A stretch of 43,539 nt of DNA from contig CALDRG010000109.1 in NCBI GenBank assembly GCA_937911265.1, forward strand, positions 1-43,539, in the 5' to 3' direction. Source of the DNA: Thalassarchaeum sp002495735 (GTDB taxonomy: Archaea; Thermoplasmatota; Poseidoniia; Poseidoniales; Thalassarchaeaceae). Below the pieces are notes generated by a model. The model was not told the DNA's origin. It saw only the letters and a program-made list of their open reading frames with translations, and did no database searches. Within the stretch, counting starts at the first letter, position 1; every line of letters begins with the position of its first letter. Both the position numbers and the translations under genes were made by a program. Below, in pieces: positions 15,313 to 23,845 of this stretch.

Positions 15313-16124
15313 AGTTGATCACCTCTTCGAAGATGCTTGATTCTGAGGCGTAGAAGATTACTCCTCCCTACATAGTGCCTGGAGAACCCGTAACGGAGAA
15401 ACAACCCGCAGAAGAGCAGGACGATGATTACCGCAGCGAATCCCAGCAAGCCGAGCCAGTGCGCCCTGAGTCCAGCACCCATTTCGTGGATATCTACGCC
15501 ATGCTCGGCAGGGGCCGGAGGCTCAATCTCACCGTTTCCGGAGAAGATCGTCCGAGTCCTTCCATTATCAACGCCCTCATCGACAGTAGTAGTGAGTCTA
15601 TTCCACTTGTCTAAAACACTGGGTATCTGATCGCCATTTACCGTGTTCCCCGCGAGCCACATCGTGACTACACCTTCTCCTGAAGAGGGGGCAGTCCAGA
15701 CAACTTGCCAACTCCTATCTTCCGTTTGCGATCCTGAGTTTGTATGAGTTAACCTAGTCGGGTCATCCTCCCAGTTTTGGACCATTGTTTCGAATCCTTC
15801 TCCAGCACTGAGAGCTCCCAAACTGACCATCATCGAGAATCCACCAGTGTTTGAGGAGGTGTCTATATCGGGGCCTCCGATTAACTGGATGACTAGATTA
15901 TATTGAATTCCTGCCTCGTAGTGGTAGGGCAATCCCTCGATTATTATAGTCACAGAGTTATCGGAGTTCTCGTTATGGCAAGTGCATCCCGCTATGGAAA
16001 CATCTCCGTCGCCGTTGGCATTACCTCCGATACCGAGGTGCGACGCCTGTGTCCCTCCTGCTATGAGCAAGGCAATTAGCCCAAGTATGAGGGCTCTTTG
16101 AGAGTATGCTGCAAACCTGCTCAC
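15309..16124 (-). CDS. Secreted, C-terminally anchored protein with a CxCH motif
   Basis: A 271-residue protein with an N-terminal signal peptide (about 1-27), a beta-rich extracellular region with a Reeler/choice-of-anchor feel (GGFSMMVSLGA, WQVVWTAPSSGEGVVTMW), and a C-terminal helix (about 222-245) followed by a basic cytoplasmic tail. Near the mature N-terminus is AGCTCHNEN, C47-x-C49-H50. This resembles a c-type haem motif but has one residue between the cysteines in place of two. GTG start preceded by GAGGTG. It is the first gene of the cytochrome b operon, so it may be an electron-transfer or assembly subunit on the outer face. Whether haem is bound cannot be told from sequence. Confidence 0.75.
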   Translation of the reverse strand: MSRFAAYSQRALILGLIALLIAGGTQASHLGIGGNANGDGDVSIAGCTCHNENSDNSVTIIIEGLPYHYEAGIQYNLVIQLIGGPDIDTSSNTGGFSMMVSLGALSAGEGFETMVQNWEDDPTRLTHTNSGSQTEDRSWQVVWTAPSSGEGVVTMWLAGNTVNGDQIPSVLDKWNRLTTTVDEGVDNGRTRTIFSGNGEIEPPAPAEHGVDIHEMGAGLRAHWLGLLGFAAVIIVLLFCGLFLRYGFSRHYVGRSNLLRLRIKHLRRGDQL

Positions 16125-16273
16125 GCTAACACCTCAAGGTACGGACGAAGCCACCTTGGATAGGGATATTAACGTTCCAGTTTCCCTCTTTCGGAAGGAC
16201 CCGCATCTCCTCCTCTACCGGCACTCATTAGATATTCGCGAAACCTCAAACGATAGTGCTCTCAGCAGCATCT

Positions 16274-16579
16274 ATGTCAGGGCCTCAATGGCGTAATGTC
16301 TACCGTCTCTCCGAGGATCAGTTGCAGCGCCTTGAAGAGGCAGAAAATCACATGGAGATGCTGGATATAAATAACGCTGAATCCATCTTGATGGAACTAT
16401 TGGAGGGAGATTCCGATTGCGTTCCAGTACTCAATAATCTTGGTCACATGCATGGTCGTTATCTGTCAGAATGGGAGAAGGCCATCGAGTACTACGAACG
16501 CGTATTGCAGATTGAGCCGGACAATGCATGGGCACGAGATGAGAGAAGGAGATACCAACGCCTCCTCACTTATGATTGA
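16274..16579 (+). CDS. Small TPR-repeat protein
   Basis: A 101-residue soluble protein. Residues about 45-85 match a tetratricopeptide repeat (VLNNLGHMHGRYLSEWEKAI, then EYYERVLQIEPDN), with a related helical pair before it (about 12-44). It probably mediates protein-protein contact. The ATG at 16274 (MSGPQW) is preferred to a GTG at 16256. It overlaps the FtsZ-family gene by 8 bases, so the two are translationally coupled and may act together. It is divergent from the respiratory operon across a 149-base gap containing AT-rich TATA-like stretches on each strand (near 16166 and 16231). Confidence 0.8.
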   Translation: MSGPQWRNVYRLSEDQLQRLEEAENHMEMLDINNAESILMELLEGDSDCVPVLNNLGHMHGRYLSEWEKAIEYYERVLQIEPDNAWARDERRRYQRLLTYD

Positions 16580-17522
16580 GCACATTCTAAACGGCTCCTG
16601 CCACGAGGGGTGTCGCATGGACGAGGGCGCGATTCTCGTTGCCGGCGTCGGAGGAATAGGTTGCACATGGGCCGAGAGGGCTCATACGAAATGCTCCGAA
16701 CTGGCTGACTTGCTGCTCATAGACGCTGATGAGGCTTCATTCGCTGGAGCCTCAGCAGCACACTGCCTGCACCTCGATGCAGGCGGCGACGGCCGGGGAA
16801 CTGCCGCTCTTCCTGCGCTGGCAGCTCACCGCCTCAGGGACGGCATTGACTCTATATCTCCCTTACTTGAGCAGGCTGAGCTCGTAGTCATTATGACGGG
16901 ACTCGGAGGAGGGATGGGCTCGGGTGCCTCGGCCGAATTGGCTTCTCTGGCGTATGAGAACGACTGTCTCGTAATCGCCATCGCAGGTCTGCCTTTCGCC
17001 GAACAGCCCCTACGGTGCAAGATTGCCGAGACCGCAATTCAAGCTCTAGAAGAGAACTCTCACGTTTGTATCAGAGTCAGTATGGAGAGGTTGGCATGGC
17101 AGGCACGACACAGGGACGATGACTGGAGGGCAGGATCAGGCTGGATTAGTGAATTGATTGAAGGACTGGTAACTACTCTTGCCAAGGTAGGAAAGATTAA
17201 CCTCGATCTGATGGATCTCAGGACAGTAATCAACAGGCCTGGAAACGCCACTCTGATTGTCGGAACTGGGACCACTGACAGGCCAGACAAGGTGGTCGGC
17301 GAGGCACGCAAGTCACCATTGTCTGACCTCAGAGTTGATGGTGCCAAAGGCTGCATGATACAGGTAGAGGGAGGTCCTGACATGACTCTAGCCCATCTGA
17401 ATGAGGTTACAGAGGCATTTGTCTCCTCTCTCGATCCTGATTGTCAGGTAATCATGGGAGCAAGGGCAAGTGACGAGATGATGGGGCGAATCAGGCTGGT
17501 CGCAGTAGTTAGCGGTCTTTGA
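16572..17522 (+). CDS. ftsZ: Divergent FtsZ-family GTPase
   Basis: Up to 316 residues (301 if the later ATG at 16617 is used). It aligns over its length with FtsZ: an N-terminal nucleotide loop (VAGVGGIGC, 23-31), the tubulin signature region GLGGGMGSG (110-118, against the canonical GGGTGTG), and a C-terminal half with the T7 catalytic loop INLDLMD, which keeps the NxDxxD pattern. The segments RKSPL, DGAKGCMIQVEGG and DMTLAHLNEV also match. Threonine to methionine in the signature and a poorly conserved N-terminal half make it a distinct paralogue, perhaps not the main division FtsZ. No C-terminal disordered tail for adaptor binding is seen. Coupling to a TPR protein suggests a regulated filament or scaffold. 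Role in division is inference. Confidence 0.82.
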   Translation: MIEHILNGSCHEGCRMDEGAILVAGVGGIGCTWAERAHTKCSELADLLLIDADEASFAGASAAHCLHLDAGGDGRGTAALPALAAHRLRDGIDSISPLLEQAELVVIMTGLGGGMGSGASAELASLAYENDCLVIAIAGLPFAEQPLRCKIAETAIQALEENSHVCIRVSMERLAWQARHRDDDWRAGSGWISELIEGLVTTLAKVGKINLDLMDLRTVINRPGNATLIVGTGTTDRPDKVVGEARKSPLSDLRVDGAKGCMIQVEGGPDMTLAHLNEVTEAFVSSLDPDCQVIMGARASDEMMGRIRLVAVVSGL

Positions 17523-17556
17523 CCAACTCGATTAAGGGTCGCCCTGTCCACCAGTC

Positions 17557-17868
17557 ATGGCAGGACTCCGTAAGGCTGCTAGGGGTAAGCGCAGGTGGAT
17601 AGGAGTGAGAATCAGTTCGCGGGAGACGAGTCGTGAGTCTTGTGAGGAAATCCTAGGGCGGCTCCTTGAGGGATTACACTGGAGATTATACGACCACTAC
17701 ATAGAGTCTGATGGCTCTGTGGGAGCTATAGTAAGAGTGCCCCTGAACGATTGCGAAGCAGCCACCTCTCGAATCAACTCTGACGAGGGCTGCTGCACGA
17801 TTACGAGATCGGGGAAGATAAAGTTGGTCAGAGAGAGGCTTGGAATAGGCAAGAAAGGGCTCACGTAA
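17557..17868 (+). CDS. rnp2: RNase P protein component 2 (Pop5-like)
   Basis: A 103-residue basic protein resembling the Pop5/Rpp14 subunit of archaeal RNase P, which assists the catalytic RNA in removing tRNA 5' leaders. Matching features are the KRRWIGVRI start, the VGAIVRVPLNDCEAATSRI strand-helix and the closing SGKIK, corresponding to the SGTIKK box of the family. It follows the FtsZ-family gene by 34 bases. Its end overlaps by 8 bases the converging methyltransferase-ligase gene. The usual partner gene for Rpp30 is not nearby. The family call is by motif and length, hence moderate confidence. Confidence 0.68.
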   Translation: MAGLRKAARGKRRWIGVRISSRETSRESCEEILGRLLEGLHWRLYDHYIESDGSVGAIVRVPLNDCEAATSRINSDEGCCTITRSGKIKLVRERLGIGKKGLT

Positions 17869-19240
17869 TAGGATTCCAGTCGAGTGTGTTGATATCATCA
17901 ATCGTTGCGACCAATCCATCGAACTCGATTAACAGATGGCCTTCTGAACTCAAACCAACTGCTCTCGTGGGTGACCCTTTAGATTTGAGGGCCACTCCTG
18001 TTGAAAGCGATCTTGCTAGGCTCTTCCAAGACAGTGCTACCAACTCTTCCTCTTCTACGGGAGGTACAAGAGAGTGCTCCTCGAAGAGTGACGAGATAGC
18101 CGAATCTAGTATATCGAAGACCTCGATTGCTGTTTTCTCTCCGACGAACTCACCCCATCCGGCTACAGTCGTTCCATCGATAACGCTGTCCCGCTTGTTG
18201 AGTCCGATACCAACTCTGATGCCATCATCCTCCGAATTCCCTTCTACGAGTACACCCCCTAGTTTCCTACCATCTTCGGTCACCAAGTCGTTTGGCCATT
18301 TGACATAACAGCCCAAGGCATCTGAAACTGCGGCACCGACCGAGGTCTGTATGAGTCCAGGAGAGTGCCGTTCTAGAGTCCCGCCAGAAAGGACCCAAGT
18401 GCATGCCAGTCCTCCTTCTTGGGTCTGCCACGAACTCCCTCTCCTACCTCGACCGGAGGTCTGCGAGAGAGAAAGCACCCTCTGCCAGCCCCCATTAATG
18501 AGCCGTTTGGCCTCGTCCATTGTCGATTCACACTCAGTCATGATCATGGCAGACTCTCCTGCTCCCGATCTCCAGTAGCACAGCACCTCAAGCCTCTCGT
18601 CAGCCAACCTCATGCTGTTCAGTTGCCGGCAGGACCATCCGTTCCGAATCCAACTGTCGGGTTTGCTGCGACTGTCGGGATCGGTGCGATGAAGCAGAAC
18701 TACTAGGCAACTCGGATCAATCAACTCATCGTCCATGACCTCTAGAAGCTTATCCGACCAACCTCCTGGGAGATCAGACATCGAAGCCTCCTCGATATGC
18801 TCGAGGGAGGCCTTATCGTTTTCTGGAGGATCCAAGTAGGGGAGGTTCCACACTACTAGATCAACACCTTTTTGCAATTCCCACTCCGGCTCCCCAGGAC
18901 CACCTTCATCGATACTGACCATGTCTGCGAAACCGGCTTTCTCCACATTACCCCTAGCCGCTGCCACAGCAAACGGGTTGACATCACATGCAGTAACCCT
19001 CCAGCCTATTGAGGCGAGTAGGATAGAGAGCGCTCCACTGCCGCACCCAATCTCGACCGCCCGGCCACAGCGACCAGACAGCTGTAGTAGCGCCCGGCCT
19101 AGCAGGGCGGTGTCTTCACGGGGCGGGTAGACCGTGTGTGGGATTGTTATTTCCCACGGACCAGCACTCCCGATTTCAAATTTGGATAACGTCGATTTGC
19201 CTTTTGCTCCGAGAGGGGGCCGACGGTGTTCTTCGTGCAT
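17861..19240 (-). CDS. HemK2-like methyltransferase fused to biotin-protein ligase
   Basis: A 459-residue fusion. Residues about 30-225 are a class I SAM methyltransferase of the HemK2/N6AMT1 type: VYPPREDTALL, SAM motif VEIGCGSG (62-69), acidic DVNP (86-89) and catalytic NLPY (132-135, an NPPY variant). Such enzymes methylate a glutamine of release factor aRF1. Residues about 232-459 are a BirA-type ligase: GRGRRG (263-268), KWPND (314-318), KLGGVL (326-331) and GIGLN. It lacks the DNA-binding domain of bacterial BirA. The likely substrate is the biotin carrier at 2785-3192. The ATG has GGAGGTT as ribosome-binding site (19244-19250). One unbroken frame covers both domains, so this is not a frameshift artefact of two genes. 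Confidence 0.9.
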   Translation of the reverse strand: MHEEHRRPPLGAKGKSTLSKFEIGSAGPWEITIPHTVYPPREDTALLGRALLQLSGRCGRAVEIGCGSGALSILLASIGWRVTACDVNPFAVAAARGNVEKAGFADMVSIDEGGPGEPEWELQKGVDLVVWNLPYLDPPENDKASLEHIEEASMSDLPGGWSDKLLEVMDDELIDPSCLVVLLHRTDPDSRSKPDSWIRNGWSCRQLNSMRLADERLEVLCYWRSGAGESAMIMTECESTMDEAKRLINGGWQRVLSLSQTSGRGRRGSSWQTQEGGLACTWVLSGGTLERHSPGLIQTSVGAAVSDALGCYVKWPNDLVTEDGRKLGGVLVEGNSEDDGIRVGIGLNKRDSVIDGTTVAGWGEFVGEKTAIEVFDILDSAISSLFEEHSLVPPVEEEELVALSWKSLARSLSTGVALKSKGSPTRAVGLSSEGHLLIEFDGLVATIDDINTLDWNPIT

Positions 19241-19414
19241 CTAAACCTCCACTACCGGTATATTCTGAAAACCTTTATTCGTTCAGGCCTCCGACGTCGA
19301 TTCGACATCTCCGCCCCCATTAGGAGGAGTCGCGGCCCTGCGGAGCGTAGCCATGCCGTTTCAGTAATGTTCTTCTACCCCCCCTCAATCCGCAGAAAGC
19401 CCAGCACTTGCTAT

Positions 19415-19488
19415 GGGCCTGTAGCTTAGTCAGGTAGAGCATCCGGCTTTTAACCGGACGGCCGTGGGTTCAAATCCCATCAGGCCCG
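19415..19488 (+). tRNA. tRNA-Lys (anticodon TTT)
   Basis: A full cloverleaf of 74 nt. The acceptor arms GGGCCTG and CAGGCCC pair perfectly, discriminator G at 19488. D-arm TAGCTTAGTCAGGTAGAGC; anticodon stem TCCGG/CCGGA with loop CTTTTAA and anticodon TTT at 19449-19451; T-arm GTGGGTTCAAATCCCAT with the TTC loop. No intron. The genome encodes CC but not A after the discriminator, so CCA is completed by nucleotidyltransferase. It lies 49 bases upstream of rpoH on the same strand; no TATA box is evident close before it. Confidence 0.97.
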
Positions 19489-19537
19489 CCTGATAACGCT
19501 GCAGGACCACGGTTTTTGCAGGGCAGGGGGGCGTGAT

Positions 19538-20125
19538 ATGGCAGTAAAAAGCTCAACAAAAAAGCGTATGATGGAACTCGGTATCTCCGAGAAGCATGCA
19601 CACCGGTTGGCTGACGATGCGAACATGGATGCAATCAAGCGCATGACTGTCGATCAGGTCGCCAAGAAACTAGAACTCGAGTCTGGCGACGCCGACCTCG
19701 AGAATGTGATGGCTGTAATCAGAGAGCAGATGGCTTCGCGCAAGAGAACACGCACTGGTAGGGTAACTATCTCCAGGAAGGCCTTGCTCGATGCTGATAT
19801 TCCACAAGGCGATGACAGGTTCAATGTACTCAATCACATTCTAGTCCCGCATCACGAGTTGATTCCCCTTGATGAAGAGGAGGCCGCGTTGGCTCCGTGG
19901 AAACTGAATCAGGAGAACGCTGACGGCACCACCCGACTGGCCAAGGAACTACTCCCAAAGATACTCATCACTGATCCTGCGGTGCAGGCAATCAAAGAAG
20001 CAGTTGAGGTTGGAGACGATGAGCTCCCAGCAGGTTGGCTCGCAAACAGGATTCTCAGAGTAATCAGGTACAGTCGTTCAGCAGGTTCCAGCACGGCATA
20101 CAGGTTGATTGTAGAGAGCGCATGA
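19538..20125 (+). CDS. rpoH: RNA polymerase subunit H with extra N-terminal domain
   Basis: A 195-residue protein. The C-terminal part (about 93-195) is RpoH, the homologue of the assembly domain of eukaryotic Rpb5: VLNHILVPHHELIPLDEEE, LLPKILITDP and RVIRYSRSAGSSTAYR. Archaeal RpoH is usually only 75-85 residues. The first 65 residues form an added domain whose pattern (LGISEKHAHRLAD, then QVAKKLEL) looks like a helix-hairpin-helix DNA-binding fold. A basic linker (RKRTRTGR) joins them. The same domain occurs at the N-terminus of RpoA'' in this operon. Start ATG follows a G-rich ribosome-binding site. It opens the standard archaeal rpoH-B-A1-A2 operon. Confidence 0.95.
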   Translation: MAVKSSTKKRMMELGISEKHAHRLADDANMDAIKRMTVDQVAKKLELESGDADLENVMAVIREQMASRKRTRTGRVTISRKALLDADIPQGDDRFNVLNHILVPHHELIPLDEEEAALAPWKLNQENADGTTRLAKELLPKILITDPAVQAIKEAVEVGDDELPAGWLANRILRVIRYSRSAGSSTAYRLIVESA

Positions 20126-20134
20126 GGTGAGAAG

Positions 20135-23100
20135 ATGAAGGAAATAGTTGAGAGTTACTTCAAGCAGAGGAGCCTAGTGAACCACCAGTTGATGTCGTAC
20201 AACGACACCATCCCATCAGGCGATGGCCGCCTTAGCAGAATGGAGCGGATAATTCGTCATATCAGGGTAGGGACGGACGAACCAATAGAGGATCTGCCTG
20301 GTGGAGAGGATGCTGGCGGCTGCATCAAACTCGACGTGCTCGACAAGGAAATCATAGTGCGCCTCAAGAATATCAGACTGGGGCATCCGACCATCCGTGA
20401 GGCCAACGGTGCCGAGCACCCCGCTACTCCTCTGGAGTGCAGGATTCGCAAGCTAACCTACTTCTCGCCCGTGTATTTGGACTTCCGAATCTACAGGGAT
20501 GACATAGATGGCCCACCCGATGGTGGCCTAGGCTACATCGAGGAAGAAGGAGTCCACATAGGCAACCTCCCAATCATGGTTCGCTCGGCTCGGTGCAACG
20601 TGCATTCCGACCACATCGACGAGAACAGGAAACTATCTCCTCAGACTTCAGCCGAAGATAGCGAGTACCTGACCCAGCTTCTTAGGAAGGCGGGTGAGGA
20701 CCCCCTAGATCCGGGTGGCTACTTCATCATCAACGGCACTGAACGCGTACTCATCTCGATGGAAGACCTCGCTCCCAACAGAGTCACCGTAGAGAAGAAT
20801 AAGAAGTACGCTCACGAGACTGAGGTTGCCAAGATTTTCTCTCAGCGTGACGGCGTACGCAAGCCGATCAACGTCGAGAAGCGACGTGACGGTATGCTGA
20901 TGGTAAAGATTCCAAGCGCCGGCACTACGGCGATTCCAGTCGTACTCCTCATGCGGGCGCTGGGTATGGAGAACGATCAGGAGATCTTCGCTGCAATCGC
21001 AGGCCCAGTTGAGGCGATGAAGTACACCGTCGCCAACCTCAATGACGTCAAGGACAACGAAGAGTATTCCGTCGAGACAGAGGATGAGGCGATTGCATGG
21101 CTCGAGAAGAAGTTCGCAGCCGGACAGCAGAAGGAGTACCGAGAGTCGCGAATCCAGAACCTCCTCGACAAGGAACTCCTTCCTCATCTGGGCTCCTCAA
21201 CCGATCACCGTGAGAAGAAAGCCATCTTCCTCGGACGCATCGTCAGGCAGGTCCTAGAAATGGCCATCACCAACCGTGATCCGAACGACAAGGACCACTA
21301 CGCCAACAAGCGCGTCCGACTCGCCGGCGATCTGATGGAGGATTTGTTCAGGGTCAGTATGCAGCAATTGTCTAGGGACCTCAAGTACCAACTCGAGAGG
21401 CACCACAACCGCAAGCGAGAGTTGAAGATTAACTCGTGTCTCAGGCCGGACGTCCTGACATCCAAGATTATGCACGCTCTAGCGACCGGCAACTGGGTTG
21501 GAGGACGCTCCGGTGTCAGCCAGTTGCTGGACCGTACAACATACATTGCCGCTCTCTCGCACATGCGTAGGGTGACCAGCCCCCTAGTACGCAGTCAACC
21601 ACACTTCGAGGCTCGTGATCTCCATCCCACTCACTGGGGCAGGCTCTGCCCCAACGAGACTCCCGAGGGTCAGAACTGCGGACTGGTCAAGAACGCAGCT
21701 CAGATGATTGACGTCTCTGAGGAGGTCCCCGAGGACGATGTTAAGGAACTGCTGATTGAGGCTGGAGTCAATTCTGCCCCCGAGGAGTGGGCGGCTGGCT
21801 CGAGGATTCACGTCAACGGTGACATCTTCGGTTTGCACAAGAGGCCGGCAAAACTAGTCTCTAGAATCAAGAGCAGCCGTCGCCGAGGACAACTCCGGCC
21901 AGAGGTCTGTGTCCGTCACGACACTGCTAACAAAGACGTCTTCATCAATACAGATAGAGGCAGAGTTCTTCGTCCTCTGTTGGTCATCGAGCACGGCAGT
22001 CTGAACCTTACGAAGTTACACCTAGAAGGCCTGAGGTCCGGTGAACTTACGTTCGCTGACTTGGTTTCCTCTGGCGTTGTCGAGTGGGTCGATGCCGAAG
22101 AGGAGGAGGACCTCCTCATCGCCCCTAGGCCATTCGATCTCCCTCAGGTATCGCCCAAGTACGGCAGGCCAATCAACCCGGCGAAAGTGGAGTGGATGAA
22201 CCTCGGTGACGAGGAGATATCCGAAGCTAAATTGAGGGCTGAGGTACAACTCTCCAACGGCGAGACAGTCTTCGATGAGTTCACGAGTCCTCTGAACTAC
22301 TACCAGAGCGAAACTGACGCCCTCAAGAAGAAGCAGACAAAGAACCACACTATTCTGGTTTACACTCACGTTGAGATAGACCCTCAACTCATCCTCGGTG
22401 TGTGCGCGTCCCTCGTACCTTATCCTGAGCACAACTCTACTCCGAGAGTGACTGGTGGGACAGCGATGGTCAAGCAGAGTCTGGGTCTGCCAAGTGCCAA
22501 TTACAGGCTGCGCCCCGATACTCGGGCTCACATAATGCACTATCCCCAACAGTCAATCGTCGGCACGCGCGCAATGCAGTCGACTAATTTCAACAAGAGG
22601 CCAGGAGGCCAGAACTTCGTAGTTGCCATCATGAGTCAGCACGGATACAACATGCAGGACGCTGTCATCATGAATCGCGCGTCGGTCGAGCGCTCTTTGG
22701 CACGCTCTGCCTTCGTAAGGACCTACAACGCGGAGAACAAGCGGTTCCCTGGCGGTCAGGAAGAGCGAATCGAAGTACCCGGAACCGGTCTCGATGAGAT
22801 CAAGGGACTGAAGTCGTTCGACAGTTACGCCCACCTCGAGAGGGACGGACTGCCAGTGCCGGAGGAGTACCTGTCTACTGCAGACAAGTCGGACAGGGCA
22901 GTTCTGGTTGGGAAGACCAGTCCCCCCCGATTCCTCGAGGAGGCCCACGGTGCTTTCTTGCAGGCCCAGGAGAGGAGAGAATCTTCGATGCTGGTGCGAC
23001 ATGGCGAGGAGGGTTGGGTCGACAACGTGTTCGTCACGGAGTCCCTTGACTCTGGCCGCCTTGTCCGTATCACTCTGCGTACCAACAAGATTCCGGAACT

Positions 23101-23845
23101 TGGTGACAAGTTTGCCAGCCGCCACGGACAGAAAGGGGTGATTGGACGACTCGTAAACGAAGAGGACATGCCTTTCACCGCCGACGGTGTTGTGCCGGAC
23201 CTTCTCATCAATCCACACGCTATCCCTTCGCGGATGACCGTGGCCCACGTTCTCGAGATGATAGGCGGAAAGGTTGGCTCCATGGAGGGCCGCAAGATTG
23301 ACGGAACTGCGTTCACTGGTGAGAAGGAAGACTCTCTGCGCGCGGGACTTCTCCGTAACGGATTCAACCATACTGGTCGTGAGGCGATGGTTAACGGTGA
23401 GACCGGTGAGGCCTACACTGCTGACGTCTTTGCCGGCGTCATCTACTACCAGAGGCTACACCATCTTGTTAGCAGCAAACTCCACGCCCGCAGTCGTGGT
23501 CGGGTACAAATCCTGACCCGCCAGCCAACCGAGGGCCGGGCACGTCAAGGAGGTCTCAGATTCGGTGAGATGGAGCGTGACTGCCTGATTTCTCACGGCG
23601 CGTCGATGGTAATCAAGGACAGACTTCTGGACGAGTCGGATGGCTGGGACCTGATGGTCTGTAACACTAAGGGATGCGGACACGTCGCTTACTACGACTG
23701 GAAGCGCCGCACCACTGTCTGCCCTTACTGTGGAGATCGATCCGATGTCCACAAGGTACAAACTTCCTATGCTTTCAAACTGCTACTTGACGAGATGAAG
23801 AGCCTCGGGGTGGCAATGCGACTGGAACTGGAGGACCGAAGATGA
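20135..23845 (+). CDS. rpoB: DNA-directed RNA polymerase subunit B
   Basis: A 1236-residue, unsplit second-largest subunit forming the upper half of the catalytic cleft. The protrusion and lobe regions come first; the conserved catalytic-side blocks include NETPEGQNCGLVKN (fork), GQNFVVAIMSQHGYNMQDAV, GDKFASRHGQKG (about 990-1001) and the C-terminal zinc site CNTKGCGH with CPYCG (about 1175-1206). Many euryarchaea split this gene into B' and B''; the fused form is shared with Thermoplasmata. The spacer region around PEHNSTPR departs from the usual PEHNQSPR, a variation within a highly conserved stretch. It starts 9 bases after rpoH with GAGGTGAGAAG as ribosome-binding site and overlaps rpoA1 by ATGA. 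Confidence 0.98.
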   Translation: MKEIVESYFKQRSLVNHQLMSYNDTIPSGDGRLSRMERIIRHIRVGTDEPIEDLPGGEDAGGCIKLDVLDKEIIVRLKNIRLGHPTIREANGAEHPATPLECRIRKLTYFSPVYLDFRIYRDDIDGPPDGGLGYIEEEGVHIGNLPIMVRSARCNVHSDHIDENRKLSPQTSAEDSEYLTQLLRKAGEDPLDPGGYFIINGTERVLISMEDLAPNRVTVEKNKKYAHETEVAKIFSQRDGVRKPINVEKRRDGMLMVKIPSAGTTAIPVVLLMRALGMENDQEIFAAIAGPVEAMKYTVANLNDVKDNEEYSVETEDEAIAWLEKKFAAGQQKEYRESRIQNLLDKELLPHLGSSTDHREKKAIFLGRIVRQVLEMAITNRDPNDKDHYANKRVRLAGDLMEDLFRVSMQQLSRDLKYQLERHHNRKRELKINSCLRPDVLTSKIMHALATGNWVGGRSGVSQLLDRTTYIAALSHMRRVTSPLVRSQPHFEARDLHPTHWGRLCPNETPEGQNCGLVKNAAQMIDVSEEVPEDDVKELLIEAGVNSAPEEWAAGSRIHVNGDIFGLHKRPAKLVSRIKSSRRRGQLRPEVCVRHDTANKDVFINTDRGRVLRPLLVIEHGSLNLTKLHLEGLRSGELTFADLVSSGVVEWVDAEEEEDLLIAPRPFDLPQVSPKYGRPINPAKVEWMNLGDEEISEAKLRAEVQLSNGETVFDEFTSPLNYYQSETDALKKKQTKNHTILVYTHVEIDPQLILGVCASLVPYPEHNSTPRVTGGTAMVKQSLGLPSANYRLRPDTRAHIMHYPQQSIVGTRAMQSTNFNKRPGGQNFVVAIMSQHGYNMQDAVIMNRASVERSLARSAFVRTYNAENKRFPGGQEERIEVPGTGLDEIKGLKSFDSYAHLERDGLPVPEEYLSTADKSDRAVLVGKTSPPRFLEEAHGAFLQAQERRESSMLVRHGEEGWVDNVFVTESLDSGRLVRITLRTNKIPELGDKFASRHGQKGVIGRLVNEEDMPFTADGVVPDLLINPHAIPSRMTVAHVLEMIGGKVGSMEGRKIDGTAFTGEKEDSLRAGLLRNGFNHTGREAMVNGETGEAYTADVFAGVIYYQRLHHLVSSKLHARSRGRVQILTRQPTEGRARQGGLRFGEMERDCLISHGASMVIKDRLLDESDGWDLMVCNTKGCGHVAYYDWKRRTTVCPYCGDRSDVHKVQTSYAFKLLLDEMKSLGVAMRLELEDRR

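Noticed and set aside
19241..19414. Possible ncRNA in the 174-base gap before tRNA-Lys
   Set aside because: Only a 5-bp inverted repeat (19296-19306) and T-rich stretches are visible; nothing beyond promoter-like sequence can be supported.
22022..23371. Long open frames on the minus strand inside rpoB (175, 272 and 180 residues)
   Set aside because: They are antisense shadows of a highly conserved gene with biased third positions; the translations show no domain or plausible start.
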